Shown here one piece after another: positions 23,404-34,220 of a stretch of DNA of 64,000 bases. The notes beneath the pieces were generated by a model. The model did no database searches. It was not told where the DNA came from and saw nothing but the letters and a program-made list of their open reading frames with translations. The stretch comes from Omphalotus guepiniiformis (lineage: Eukaryota > Basidiomycota > Agaricomycetes > Agaricales > Omphalotaceae). The position numbers and the translations under genes are program-made. The DNA is taken from positions 744,001 through 808,000 of the forward strand of contig JAQOOI010000058.1 of the NCBI GenBank assembly GCA_028554645.1, written 5' to 3'. Every line of letters begins with the position of its first letter. Position 1 is the first letter of the stretch.

Positions 23404-25565
23404 ATGGCCGTGAGTATCATCCCGAAAGCTATCCTATCCTTGTCGTCGAGATAATTGCTTATACTGATTAATTTCTAGTCCGCGAACAATTCCGGGTATC
23501 ACGATTCAGCTGAAACAGCGTGCAAGATGTTAAATCCCCTACTCATCCAACCGCCCTCGATGCTCGATCTTCCCCTCCTACCTGACTCGGATCAACATCT
23601 AGCACTGGTGCACATTAGCTGGTTCGCACATCAGCTCGAGAGAAATCGCTATGTAGCGTTGCTCCACTCTACTCTCATTTATCATAACTGGGAAAAGATT
23701 TGGCCTTGGGTATCCTGCTTCCTGGAATTGACCAGGAGGAAGGAGTATCAGACTAGCAAGGAACTAGATGACATCGTTTCCGTTGTTGCTCAATTCTTTC
23801 ATATGCTGGTGACAACACGAGAACTCGCTGAAAGGCTGTCTAAACCTGATTCCTCTCCGTTCATTGCGTTCCTTTACACGCGAACGAACTCGGCGCTGAA
23901 TCCTGTCCTTTCCGAAGCATGGATATGGGCACACTATCATGGTTCGAGGAGAGCATTCAGCGCGGTCTGTCGAGCGGCAGTTGCTACTTTAGACCTCCTA
24001 AACCGCCTGTGGCCGTTGCCAGGCTACCCGTTGTTCTCTGAGATGAACAATTTTTACCCCCGCCTTGACTTTCTTGCTGGCAAGGAAGGAAAGAACACCC
24101 TATGCGAGGTTTTATTGGGTCGGGTCAGGAACGAGGTGTACCCTTTACGATCATCCCTTGGTAGGAAGAGGCTCATCGACACGGACATTTTATATGCTAT
24201 GCTTGACACAGTCGAACAAGCCACCATGGAAATACCCCTTTTCCAAGGCATCCTCGTCTGCAACTCCTACCCGCGACTCATTACCAACATCTTGTCTCTC
24301 CTCTGCATGAGTCCTCCCAAGAGATTCACATCCTCTCCTGAATCAATAGGGGAATCTTACGAGATCTACACCCGCCTGTGCTGTATCCTCAGATGTATCA
24401 AGTACCTCAAATCCCGTTTTACGGGTGACGGGCCTCATTACATTCTTCTATCCCTGCGATGCCGACATCCTACCCATGGCGTCCTTGTGAATCTTGTTAA
24501 AGCCATTCAACTCGCCAGGGAGGCGCAGAAAGCGCACCCCGGCATGTCTGAGAAAATGAGACGCTTATGCTCCGCCATCTGTGTGGAGTCTTGCGGTGTC
24601 CTTCGGATGATAAGTAGTGCTTGTACTACCTATCGTGCGATTTGTGGCCTAGTTCGGAAGTCGATTTTGGTTATCGAGAAGGCAGAGTTGGAGAGGGATG
24701 TGCTTGAAGTGATGAGTATAGACTCGCAATTCAACAAGATATGGACAAACTTCCGGTCAATTTCTGAGAATGTCGAGGTGCTGAAGAGCCGGAAGCAGCT
24801 CTATCAGCGTACTTTGATGAGAATATGTTCGAACGACGAGGTACGTTCAATGTGTTTCCGGAGATGAAACCTGAATGCTCTAATTACATTGTGCAGTGCA
24901 CATCGCAGAAGCCTCTTACCTGCCAGCCAAGGGAGTGCTCCGGGTGCCGTATCATGATATACTGCTCTCGTACCTGTCAGAAGGCGCACTGGAAATCAGG
25001 TCATAAGGCAGTATGTCTCGATGCTAGAAGTAGACTCGCAGGTGGGTCTACTATACTATTGCGTCATATCTTCTGAATACTTACTTCAACTCTCGCTTGA
25101 ACTACAGTCGGACGCTCAACTCCCATCTCCGACCTTGAAATTGGATACATTCGGAACCTTATTTACGGTGAAATCCACCGTCGATCTGAGCTAGCCCGCC
25201 AAGCCGTCTCGAAACAAGGTCTACTATGCAATACCGGAAAGCCGTTGGTTTATTTCACCTGTGTCGATTATAGTATCAACAGTCTACCATCTCGCGTTTC
25301 TGAGGAGTGTCAGGTTCTCTCAGGACCATTACTAAAGCGTCTTGGCCTTCCCAAAATGGTGACTCAAGCCATGGACCGAATTATTCGCGAGAACGACTTC
25401 AGGGTTATTATTGGTGTTGGGATGTCCACGGAAGACTGGGGACAACTGAGGGTTATGGTAAAAGGTGTACCCTTTGAGCCGGGTATGGAGACGGGGGATT
25501 TTGACTATGAAGTAGTTCTCTGTGAGAACGGGAAGTATCACTGCCGCAGTCCTATTCTTTGTTAG
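23404..25565 (+). CDS. MYND-type zinc-finger protein, tandem copy 2, C-terminus altered by an LTR insertion
   Basis: Exons 23404-23409, 23479-24840, 24897-25041 and 25108-25565, for 656 aa. Exon structure is identical to copy 1 and the protein is similar throughout (for example ARTNSALNPVLSEAWIWAHY-like blocks, MYND finger ECSGCRIMIYCSRTCQKAHW). The retrotransposon LTR starts at 25,560, inside the last codons: the final Cys codon and TAG stop (TGT TAG) are LTR bases. If the element and one 5-bp target copy are removed, the reading continues from ILL-type end into SRE KR and a TAA at 33,552-33,554. The insertion therefore replaces about five residues with one and moves the 3' UTR into the LTR. 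The finger and core are untouched, so function may survive. Confidence 0.87.
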
Positions 25566-26022
25566 CGACCCGAGTTATTACTCAAGTGACTTCACACAGA
25601 ATCTAACTTCTTACAAAGAAGATAAGAAGACAAGCAAGAGAGATAGGATTGAGAAGAAAGTAGCTAAGTACAGGTTTAACTCGAGGAGATTAAACTAGAT
25701 CGAAGCTAAAGAAGTATTCTACAAAAGAAGTGTTCTTATATACGTAAATAATACCCTAAACCCTGGGTTGTAACCCTTGACTAATTAACGTGTGTATACC
25801 ATGATTTATCCATGAGTTACGATCGCCTCAAGATATACATGTTATGATCTCGATCGCCTGGTGTTCTGTGCGTGTCTAAGATCATTGTGCTGTCTACATG
25901 CGTAATTATATAACCCTAGATCTGAGTAATACGATACTATCTACTGATAATAAAAGTTCTAACATGTACAAACAGCTGATAAGATAAGATGAAAAAGAAA
26001 AAGAAATACATTGTTCGTAACA
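25560..26022 (-). repeat. 3' LTR (463 bp)
   Basis: Matches 33069-33531 nearly base for base. Differences seen: TTATATA versus TTAATATA, AGTTCTAACA versus AGTGTCTACA, CAGCTG versus CAGTTG, AAGAAATAC versus AAGAATAC. It starts inside the MYND2 coding region and supplies its stop codon. Confidence 0.95.
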
Positions 26023-29000
26023 TTACCCCTCCTTAGGCACGATGTCCCCCCATCTTCCTAACTTCACACTGCTAAGGCTCATTTGGCATTTTCTTTTGAT
26101 CTACTACGTCGGTATAGGTATCGTGTTTTGGCGATTGGTCGGAAATAATGATGTTGGGAATGAGGAAATAGGATATTTCGAGTTTACGCAGTCGAGGTTT
26201 ATTGGGGAATTTTTTGTGGAAATCCTCGCTCGCTTCCCTTCGCATTTGTTATGATTCGCTACCTGCTCCATGGTCTGCTCGTGTCCGAATACCTTTTCCG
26301 TGTACTTGTATCCCAATTTTCTCCCCTGTATTCCCTGAATCTACATCTCTTTCTACTTCAAACTCCTGTTCTTTTCCTTCTCTCACAGGCGGGGGTCGAT
26401 CTTCTTGGGTGTGTTCTGGAAATTGCGGCTCTGATATGGAGTAAGCAGTAACTTTTCGCTAAACACAGGATGGATCCGTTTTTTTTTTTTTTTCAGGTCT
26501 TTGGTATCTTAGACGATAGGATGTGGGCCTACTTTTCTACGACCTTCGATGGACCAATCTTTTATCATCCAGTTTTTTCATTGGACTAGATCAGATGTTA
26601 GATTTGTTGCTTCAAAGCCAGACTTTGTCTTCGGCTTGTATTCTATTGAGCTGTCCGCTTCTTGTCGTATGTCGTGCCATGTCCGCTTTTGCTTTCCGTC
26701 AATGCCGATCCTTACTTCTTCTCTGATCTTCGTCATTGATTCCGCAAATTCCTGTGCCGTTTGGGTTTGATGACTTCTTAACCGGAGCTGTTCTTTATAA
26801 CGGATGTCTTCCCCATATCCGCAAGAACGAGACACTTTTGTAGCCGAGTGTACTCTATCATTCAATACGAATTCCGCTGTGTGGACAACCACTCGTGCCA
26901 GTCATTCTGATCCTGATAATTAAAATCCTGAGATAAAGGTTCATCTCTTTGTTTATTCGGTCAGTTTGACCCGTTACTCTGTGGATGGTAACGCCGTTGT
27001 GGAAGCTACCCTGAATTCCCAATAGTCGGTAAGTTTTTCTTTCATGAATTTAAGAGTGATATTGTGGCCTCTATCATGAATGATTTTTCGGGGTGGTAAT
27101 CCGTGGATTGGGAGAGATCCTGTTCGCTAGGATCCTGGGCCATTCCTTCCGACTGTTAATGACATATGCGTGGGAACTAAGCGTGCCCCCTTTGTGAATG
27201 CTCACAGTTACGCTATTGCATTAAAATCCGCCAGCTTTCCGGTAGTTCGCCAATCAAGTCCGTTCCAATTTCGCCATGTACCATCCGGAATCTCATTCGG
27301 TACCAGAGTTCCAGTTGGTTTGGTTCGAATGACTTTTTTGTAGCCTGACATTTTTCGCAACCCTTGACGTTACTTCCGTACATCTGAGTTGGATTCCTGG
27401 CCACCAATAGTTCCTTTTTACCAACTCCTGGTTTTACATTGTCCCAGGAATGTCCCCAAGAACCGAGTCATGATGAATGCCCATGATTTTTCCTCGTACC
27501 TATGTCATGTTACGTAGATCGATCTTCCTGTACTATTCCTTCTGATAACTCGACGACCCACCCTGATCTTTTTCCTGCTAAAGCCTTATTGACTAGATTT
27601 CCCGTACTTTTGACTCTTTTTGAAAGATCTAAGATCTCATCTTCGGGCATTTTCCAGTTTTGTTGATCGAAAAAAGTTCCGGCTTAGAAGTACTGAAGTT
27701 CGCGTTTGGTCATTTTCCCCCGTCTCATGATTGGCCATCGCTGGACATGCATCAGGCTTCCCCATTTGACTTTCCAGGTCGATGGACTCAGGGGTAAAAT
27801 CGTACTCGATAATTCACGTTTCCATCGGGGCTTGTCGGCGGTTCAACTTCTGGGGCTTCTTGAATACGGCAGATTTTGATGATCTGTGTAAATCTCGAAG
27901 GATTCTGCTGCTCCCCATTAGGTTTGCCGGCATCTGCAAGGGAATCCATGATAGCCATCATTTCCTTATCGTGATCTCATAATTACGTTCTGTTTCATTA
28001 AGAGATCTCGACCTAAAGGCGTGTGGACCACCATTTACCGTCTGTTTTTTTGTGATAGCAACGGCTCCGGTTGCATAGTCCCATGATCCGCTTCTACACG
28101 GAATTGTCCCTGATGCCCTTGTATGGTCAAAACTACTATCCTCGGCAATTCTACTTCTTGGATTCTTCGAATGCCTTGCAGTTGTACTCTGTCCATTCCC
28201 ATTTTGTTGTTTCCCAGGTGAGTGAAGACCATGGTTTGGCTATTTTGACTAACCCTCGAATGAATCGTCGTAAAAGTTTGCAGAAACCCAAGAAAGATGT
28301 TACTTTCTTTCTTGTGTTTCCCGCACTTTCCCAATCTTTTAACCGCCTTACTTTCTTCGGGTCCATGCGTACTTGTCCGTTCCCCCCACAAAAACTTCCA
28401 GATACTCAACGACGTCGTTCGAATTTCAATTTCTCGGTCTCAGATATAACTTATGTTTCTCGGTAATATGTCTAATACCCTTTTTACAATTGATTGATGT
28501 TCTTCGTTGTATCCGTGAATATTAAAATGTCCCCGTCCAAGTATACATGAACGTGTCCCTCGTTAATCAAGTCCCTCCATTATGGTGGTTCATGAAAGTC
28601 TTAAAGGTCCGGGGGAATTTGTGAGTCCAAGAACATAACCGTTGTGCTCAAAGATCCCGATTAGTTCTAGAAGGCCGCCTTCCACTCATCACCATCCTTA
28701 TGTTCGGATATTGTTATATCCCCATCGAACATCCATTTTAGAAAAAACCTTGGATCTTTCAGTTTATCGATGAGTTTCCTGAATGAGCGGCAACGGATAT
28801 TTTTCTTTTATCGTTGCTTTCATTCAGTTCCGATAATCCGGACTGGTCGAATCTTCGTCTTCTTTTTTACGAAGAAAGAATGGTGACGCCATAGTGAACT
28901 CCGACGTTCTGATTCGTCCAGATTTCAGGTTTTCCTTGTAAACTCAATCCAATACTACTTGTTGCCGGCAGGGTTAATGGATATACTTTTGCATCACCCG

Positions 29001-29545
29001 GTGTTAGTCCCGGCTTCAATTCCAATTGCAATGGTCCGCAGGTCTACGTTCCGTTAGATTTTTGGAAAATCGGCTTCGTCAAAGCCACTTATACTCTTTG
29101 ACATACTTCGCTGCCTTTGACTCCGTCTTTTTCTTTTCCAAAAGTACATACTCCTGATATATCCGTCCCCAATTCAGGGTAAACACCTGTCGCCTTCTTC
29201 GAGTTCTTGGATCTCAGCCTCAGATTCGGGTTTTAGAAAACGGTAATATAGCCCACTTCTTGGACAATCGGTCAAGTCTCAAGATTGAGTCATTCAATCT
29301 GATGTTTGGATTATGACGTCTTACCAGTCTAGTACCTAAGAAAATGTCCGTTTTTCCTAAAGTGGTAACAGCGAGTTCCAATGCGTTCCGCATGATCTCC
29401 TATTGCCAATCTGACTTCCGACGATCCTTCCTTCGATTGAGGAACCGTCTTCGTTTAAGGTCCATCTGCATTATAACCGTCATCCTGATTGGTAGTTTCT
29501 TGACAGTTAAAGCCGTGCTTCTCTACGAATTCTTTGTTTACGTAA
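26023..29545 (-). pseudogene. Decayed pol: protease end, reverse transcriptase, RNase H, integrase
   Basis: Read on - from 29545 downwards: the protease C-terminal part (VNKEFVEKHGFNC near 29,541-29,503), then RT. The catalytic block near 28,545 reads VYLDGDILIFT, where an extra Gly codon separates the two metal-binding aspartates of the usual YLDD. The RT/RNase H connection is recognisable (MDPKKVRRLKDW, FLGFCKLLRRFIRG), and the RNase H start needs a frameshift. Integrase pieces include a zinc-finger remnant (KGCEKCQATKKS, near 27,350) and a late core segment (NDRVHSATKVS, near 26,850). Multiple frame changes and stops mean no pol polyprotein can be made. Whether some frameshifts are sequencing errors cannot be judged here. 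Confidence 0.85.
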
Positions 29546-31175
29546 CGGGCGACTGAGGCGGGCAGGAAGGACTGGCCGTTGGGGGGGGCTAGAAGAGTGA
29601 CGGGTTGCCGGCGTGGGCGACGGGCGGTCTGGCGGTAGGGGGGGGCGGGTGCGGGGGGGGGACGGTTGGGGTGGGGGGGGGAGGGGCGGCCGGACGCGAC
29701 GGTGTGCCAGAGGGCGACGGGGCAGGCGGGGAGGCAGGGCGGGTTCAGACGAGGAGGCGCGGGCGCGGGTGGACGCGGCGCGCTCAGGAGCTCGGATGCT
29801 GGAGCGCTGCCGGGGGGGGGGACGAGCGGGAGAACGGCGGGGCGGGGAGTGGGTGAGACGGGGCTGGGGGCGAGTGGACGGCACCGGGGGCGGGGGGAAA
29901 GGTGGCTGCGGACTGGGCGGAGGGGTAGCGTACGGGCGCGTTGACCGGGCGGGGTTGGCGGACAGGGGGTGGGCGTGAGAGGCGGGGCGCTGGGGAACGA
30001 GTGCGTTCGTGGGAGGTTGGGCCGCAGGGTGTGCGGTTGGTTGGGGTGGACGTGAGGGGGGGGTGGTGGGAACTTGGGTGTGAGGGGGTGACTGCGTGCC
30101 GTTGGGGGAGTGGGCGGCGGGGCGCCGTTGGGGCGAGGCGAGGGCTTGGGTGGGGGAAAGCGACTTAGTGGGGCTGGCGGGGCGGCCGGAGGGGGAGAGG
30201 GAGGGGTCGCAGAGTCCGGTGAGGGCGGAGGACGGAGCGCGGGGGAGCGGCGGGGTGAGAAACGGGGTACGGAGGGTGGGGGACGGGACGGCGGGGTGCG
30301 TGGTCGCGGGGGGGGGCCGGACGGGCGGTGACCGACGCGGACCGGCTGGCGGGGGCCGGGCGCTCATGGACTGGCGGCGCGGGGCGACGGTGGGGGGTGC
30401 GCGACTCGACGCTGGTCGGGAAGGGTGCGCGGAACACGACGGGAGGCGGACGCCGCTGCGGCGGGGGGGGGTTTGCTGCGGGGTGGCGCGGGGGTGACGG
30501 CCGGGGTGGACGACGGGGTGTACGGGGGTAGGTTGTCGGGGGCGGGGTTGAGGTGACGGACGGAGTCGACGCGACGGATGTTGGGAGGGCGGGGACGGGT
30601 GGGGCGAACGGGCGGAGGGCGCAAGCGCGGGCGCGCGGCGGGGGGATGGGGCGTGGCGGGAGGAAGGGGGGCGCCGTGACTCGAACGTCGGGGGGGGAGG
30701 GCCGGGCGCGTGGGAAACACTTTCGGGGTTGGTCGGGGAGAGGGTACGGCGTGGGGGTGGGGTCAAGGGCGCTGACGGGGGGCTAACCGTAGGTCGCGTG
30801 GGGCGGCGGGCGGCGAACTTGGCGGCGACTGTGTCTGCGTGTGCGGCGGACTGTGGGTCCTGCGGCGGGGAGACGGCGGCTGCGAGTCGCCGGGGGGTAG
30901 GGTCGACGGACGGGCGGTATGTGACTGTGGGCTCGGGGGGTGGCGTCGGGCTGGGCCGTACTGCCGGGGGGGGACTACCGTCGACTGACGAGCGGGTGGG
31001 GACGCTAAGGGCGGGGACGTGGCGGGGGGGGGCTGTGGTGGCCGGCGGGGGGTCGTCGGAGGGCGCGTGCGCGGGGGGCCGTGGGGAGGGGGGTGGGGCG
31101 ACTCGACCAGTGTGGTGCCGGGTGGTGGAGTCGGCTGGAGACGACGCCCGCCGGTGGCGCGGGAGGAGTGAAGCG
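29546..31175. other. Extremely G-rich, strand-skewed island inside the retrotransposon
   Basis: About 1.6 kb, with + strand runs of up to nine G. In 29,641-29,700 I count 43 G, 9 C, 4 A and 4 T; flanking element DNA is AT-balanced. It falls exactly where the protease active-site region should be: element sequence stops after LVVITGS on the 5' side and resumes at VNKEFVEKHGF. Long open frames on both strands (a 592-codon Pro/Ala/Ser/Arg-rich one on -, several Gly/Arg-rich ones on +) follow from the lack of A/T-containing stop codons and are not credible genes. Either a genuine low-complexity insertion or an assembly artefact. Confidence 0.75.
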
Positions 31176-31281
31176 CAAGAACCCGTGATCACTACAAGTA
31201 CTGCCGCCGTCCTCAATTTGTTTGCCACTTTCTTATGTCTTCGATTGTGACCGACATTTGAATCTCGTCCCTTAGTACCTT

Positions 31282-31794
31282 TCACAAGCGTAAAGATTTT
31301 TTGAGCGTCTTTACGGCTGATACGGCTTCACTAATATTCAATGACCTAATTTGGGCAACCGTTGCTTCCGATGCTTCCCTGGCCCGACAGGTTGGCATCC
31401 ATGTTTTCAAGATTCCCACCGCTCGTTCTGACTCATCCTCTCTTACTCTCTGCGCTATCCATTCTGGTGAATTCGGCGGATATCTCTCTCTCACAGGTTT
31501 TGAATCGGTCTTTGTAGATGCTGACGCAAATTTATTCTCAGGGTGCGTAAATACAAAATGAAATTTGCTATCTATGTGATCTACACTAGATTGTTCCGAT
31601 TCTGACTCAGAAGGACCTGTAATCACTTCTGAGTCTTGACAAAACCCGTGTCCGACTTCAACCAGTTTAGGAACCAGCTCGGTGGCTGTTCCTCCTTCTT
31701 TTCTTCTTCTGTCACATTTATCTGCCGCACTCTCTGTTCCTTCTTCAATGGGCAATCCCGGGACATGTGTCCCTTGACTCCGCAATTGAAACAT
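31282..31794 (-). CDS. Gag-downstream reading frame of the retrotransposon
   Basis: This 170-codon frame overlaps the end of gag and continues towards protease. It is acidic and Ser/Glu-rich (SESESEQSSVD) and contains NSPEWIAQRVREDESERAV. In Ty3-like elements the stretch between the zinc knuckle and protease is often of this kind. It would need a frame change relative to gag, and its product would run into the G-rich island. I regard it as the N-terminal part of the former pol frame, not an independent gene. Confidence 0.5.
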   Translation of the reverse strand: MFQLRSQGTHVPGLPIEEGTESAADKCDRRRKEGGTATELVPKLVEVGHGFCQDSEVITGPSESESEQSSVDHIDSKFHFVFTHPENKFASASTKTDSKPVRERYPPNSPEWIAQRVREDESERAVGILKTWMPTCRAREASEATVAQIRSLNISEAVSAVKTLKKSLRL

Positions 31795-32513
31795 AACCCG
31801 GTTTTTCGGGCTACATCCAGATCCATGGGTTTACCTATGCCCCCAAAGGTCGTTCCTGTGGCGTCTTTACGGTCGCCACCACGTGCCGCGTTCTGCGGGC
31901 TTGTTTCTCTTGGCACAAAGGCCGCTCGGTTCTGTCCAAGATGCTTTCGCATCTCCTGGCGCCTGCGCCACAAGTGATCAATCTTGATCACTTTATCTTT
32001 CCACGTTGCGTAATTCGTCGGCAACGTGTCTTGCGAGTAGATTGCATCAATAATTTTGTCATTGACGCCCTTCTCGATAATTCTGACTACGTAAGGATCG
32101 TCCTTCTTGTAGTCGGCCTCGGTCAACAGTATTTCCAACTGCTGGAAATACTCCTCGGCCGTTTCAGTGCCCTGTCTGAGCACTTCGATCTTCTCTTGGG
32201 CTGCTCGCTGCAAACCCGAATCCAAGAACGCGATGTTCAAATCTTGTTTGAACTCAGCCCACGTCTTTTTCCATTTCTCTTCTTCTTCGTTGTAATGGGT
32301 CTCGTAATAATTTTGAACCCATCCATCTGTGTTCTTGCCATTCATGTAAGAAATAGCAACATCGATTCTCTCATTATCGGAGTCGATGTTGTTCTTCTTA
32401 TCACGAATGAACATGAACAATCTTCGTCGCCATACTTTGAATTCACCTTTGGCTCCAGTGAAATTCTCAGGCTTGTTCAAAAGAGATCTTCCTTTTGGTG
32501 TTTCGTCGGACAT
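31623..32513 (-). CDS. gag: Retrotransposon Gag with zinc knuckle
   Basis: 296 aa, uninterrupted. The N-terminus (LLNKPENFTGAKGEFKVWRR, then LFMFIRDKKNN) and the middle (WAEFKQDLNIAFLD, AEEYFQQLEILLTEADY) are the retrotransposon capsid pattern of fungal Ty3/gypsy elements. Near the C-terminus is one zinc knuckle, CFNCGVKGHMSRDC (CX2CX4HX4C), which binds element RNA. This is the only intact frame of the element. With near-identical LTRs it is compatible with recent mobilisation in trans. Confidence 0.93.
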   Translation of the reverse strand: MSDETPKGRSLLNKPENFTGAKGEFKVWRRRLFMFIRDKKNNIDSDNERIDVAISYMNGKNTDGWVQNYYETHYNEEEEKWKKTWAEFKQDLNIAFLDSGLQRAAQEKIEVLRQGTETAEEYFQQLEILLTEADYKKDDPYVVRIIEKGVNDKIIDAIYSQDTLPTNYATWKDKVIKIDHLWRRRQEMRKHLGQNRAAFVPRETSPQNAARGGDRKDATGTTFGGIGKPMDLDVARKTGLCFNCGVKGHMSRDCPLKKEQRVRQINVTEEEKKEEQPPSWFLNWLKSDTGFVKTQK

Positions 32514-33055
32514 TCTGATCGGTGATGGAGGTCGGGTGGAATATGGAGATGATGTAAGGGATCTGTTTGGAGGTGTGGTAGGTGATGCGGGATTCGAATT
32601 GAAAAGGTCGTCAAGGTCGTTTGAAAACCAAGACGTGGTGATTTGTTCAAAGTCGTACCGTCAGTAACCTCACGAAGAGATTTCGGGTACTTGTTTGAAT
32701 AGGAATGATGATATTTGGTTCTAAAACCACACTCTTCTTGATAGTTCAACTGGGCCCTCCTTTCTAGGATTGGAGCGACGTCCCCAGCACAAAGACCCGT
32801 CTCCGAAGATCAGGAATCGATGTCTTATGTCTGCCAGTACACAGTCGGACTCAACGTTACTGTTTTGTACTATAGGCGACGTGAACTGGACTGAGTGTAG
32901 TTTTCTAACCGAACAGAAACTCGGTATCAAAGGCAAATGCCCAAGGAAAAAGGTTTTTTAGCGTATGAAGGTCGGGATTCACTTACAAGTCGTAAAACGA
33001 CGTGCAAGGGCAAGCTTGATGAAAATGGTATGTGAAGTCGGGTGAGTTTGTTTGA

Positions 33056-33066
33056 AGCTTCGATCT
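33056..33066 (-). promoter_or_regulatory. Primer-binding site complementary to the LTR transcript (self-priming type)
   Basis: Two bases inside the 5' LTR, the - strand reads AGATCGAAGCT. This is the exact 11-nt reverse complement of AGCTTCGATCT within the LTR, which lies where transcription would start. Tf1/sushi-group elements prime reverse transcription by folding the RNA 5' end onto such an 11-nt PBS. No tRNA-type TGG start is seen. Confidence 0.7.
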
Positions 33067-33068
33067 TA

Positions 33069-33531
33069 TGTTAGCGACCCGAGTTATTACTCAAGTGACT
33101 TCACACAGAATCTAACTTCTTACAAAGAAGATAAGAAGACAAGCAAGAGAGATAGGATTGAGAAGAAAGTAGCTAAGTACAGGTTTAACTCGAGGAGATT
33201 AAACTAGATCGAAGCTAAAGAAGTATTCTACAAAAGAAGTGTTCTTATATACGTAAATAATACCCTAAACCCTGGGTTGTAACCCTTGACTAATTAACGT
33301 GTGTATACCATGATTTATCCATGAGTTACGATCGCCTCAAGATATACATGTTATGATCTCGATCGCCTGGTGTTCTGTGCGTGTCTAAGATCATTGTGCT
33401 GTCTACATGCGTAATTAATATAACCCTAGATCTGAGTAATACGATACTATCTACTGATAATAAAAGTGTCTACATGTACAAACAGTTGATAAGATAAGAT
33501 GAAAAAGAAAAAGAATACATTGTTCGTAACA
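33069..33531 (-). repeat. 5' LTR (463 bp) with promoter
   Basis: On - the LTR carries TATATAAG about 35 bases before the segment AGCTTCGATCT, a spacing typical of a TATA box and a transcription start. The right flank is the second TTCTT target copy. Confidence 0.93.
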
Positions 33532-33536
33532 TTCTT

Positions 33537-34220
33537 TCTCGTGAAAAAAGATAAGAAAGAATATTTATTTGTTACAACACTAAAAGGCTTTTTTATCACA
33601 AATAGATTTGCTTTCTCTTAAAACTATCAATTTTTGTAATGAAGAATAGTATTCTCTATCATCCAATATTGATTATTTTTTTGTCCAGGAAACAAAATGG
33701 GTAATGATTCGATATGCGGCCAACTTCCTGATCTCCGACACTTCAACCATCAGTTCCGCTGAGAAAGTTGTATTCCAACTTTGCAGTGTGTGGTTCAATA
33801 TCGTCTGTACAACTCAAACGACATTCATGTAGCAGCCACCATACCTCTGTGATATATGTAACACGTACGGGGCTCCATATTCCCATAGTGATGAGGGTGA
33901 CACTGATCAATCACCGATGCTCCCTGAGTTTTGTGTCTGTGTGTTCTAGGAAGCATTTTACTCATTTTTTCTTTCTTTCGTTTAGCTTCATTGGCGAGAG
34001 AAATCTTCAAAAGCTGTCTATGCTATTACTACGTATACTAGCACAGGCGTAGTGTATATGCAGTTTGCACAGTGACGTCATACTATAGTATATTATCGGG
34101 GTTGGAGAGCGTTGGAGAACGCCGTAAACATTGTGAGATTGGGCATCATGAAATTCGGCATCATGAAATTCGGAGCCATTCATTCTTTGCGTTTTTACCA
34201 CCATCTGTGAGCAGCCCAGG
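33537..34220. other. Former MYND2 3' end and GH17 upstream region
   Basis: The first 18 bases are the original end of the MYND2 coding region, cut off by the retrotransposon. From about 33,700 onward it matches 22,605-23,110, the duplicated GH17 upstream sequence. No separate gene seen. Confidence 0.6.

Larger units (their letters stand above)
25560..33531 (-). mobile_element. Ty3/gypsy LTR retrotransposon, full length, pol decayed
   Basis: Two 463-bp LTRs (25560-26022 and 33069-33531), TG...CA ended, differ at only about five places. They are flanked by the 5-bp target duplication TTCTT (25555-25559 and 33532-33536). Coding is on the - strand, so the right LTR is the 5' LTR. The 3' LTR is preceded on - by a purine tract (AAGGAGGGG). 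Gag with a zinc knuckle, remnants of protease, reverse transcriptase, RNase H and integrase follow in Ty3 order. Gag is open, but pol is broken by many frameshifts and stops. The PBS position is not an obvious tRNA 3' complement; instead it is complementary to an LTR segment (see the PBS entry). Confidence 0.95.

Noticed and set aside
29507..31285. A 592-codon open frame on - and several Gly/Arg-rich frames on + in the G-rich island
   Set aside because: They are open because the region lacks A/T-containing stop codons. The translation is monotonous Pro/Ala/Arg/Ser, no domain is visible, and the frame enters and leaves through unrelated retrotransposon frames.
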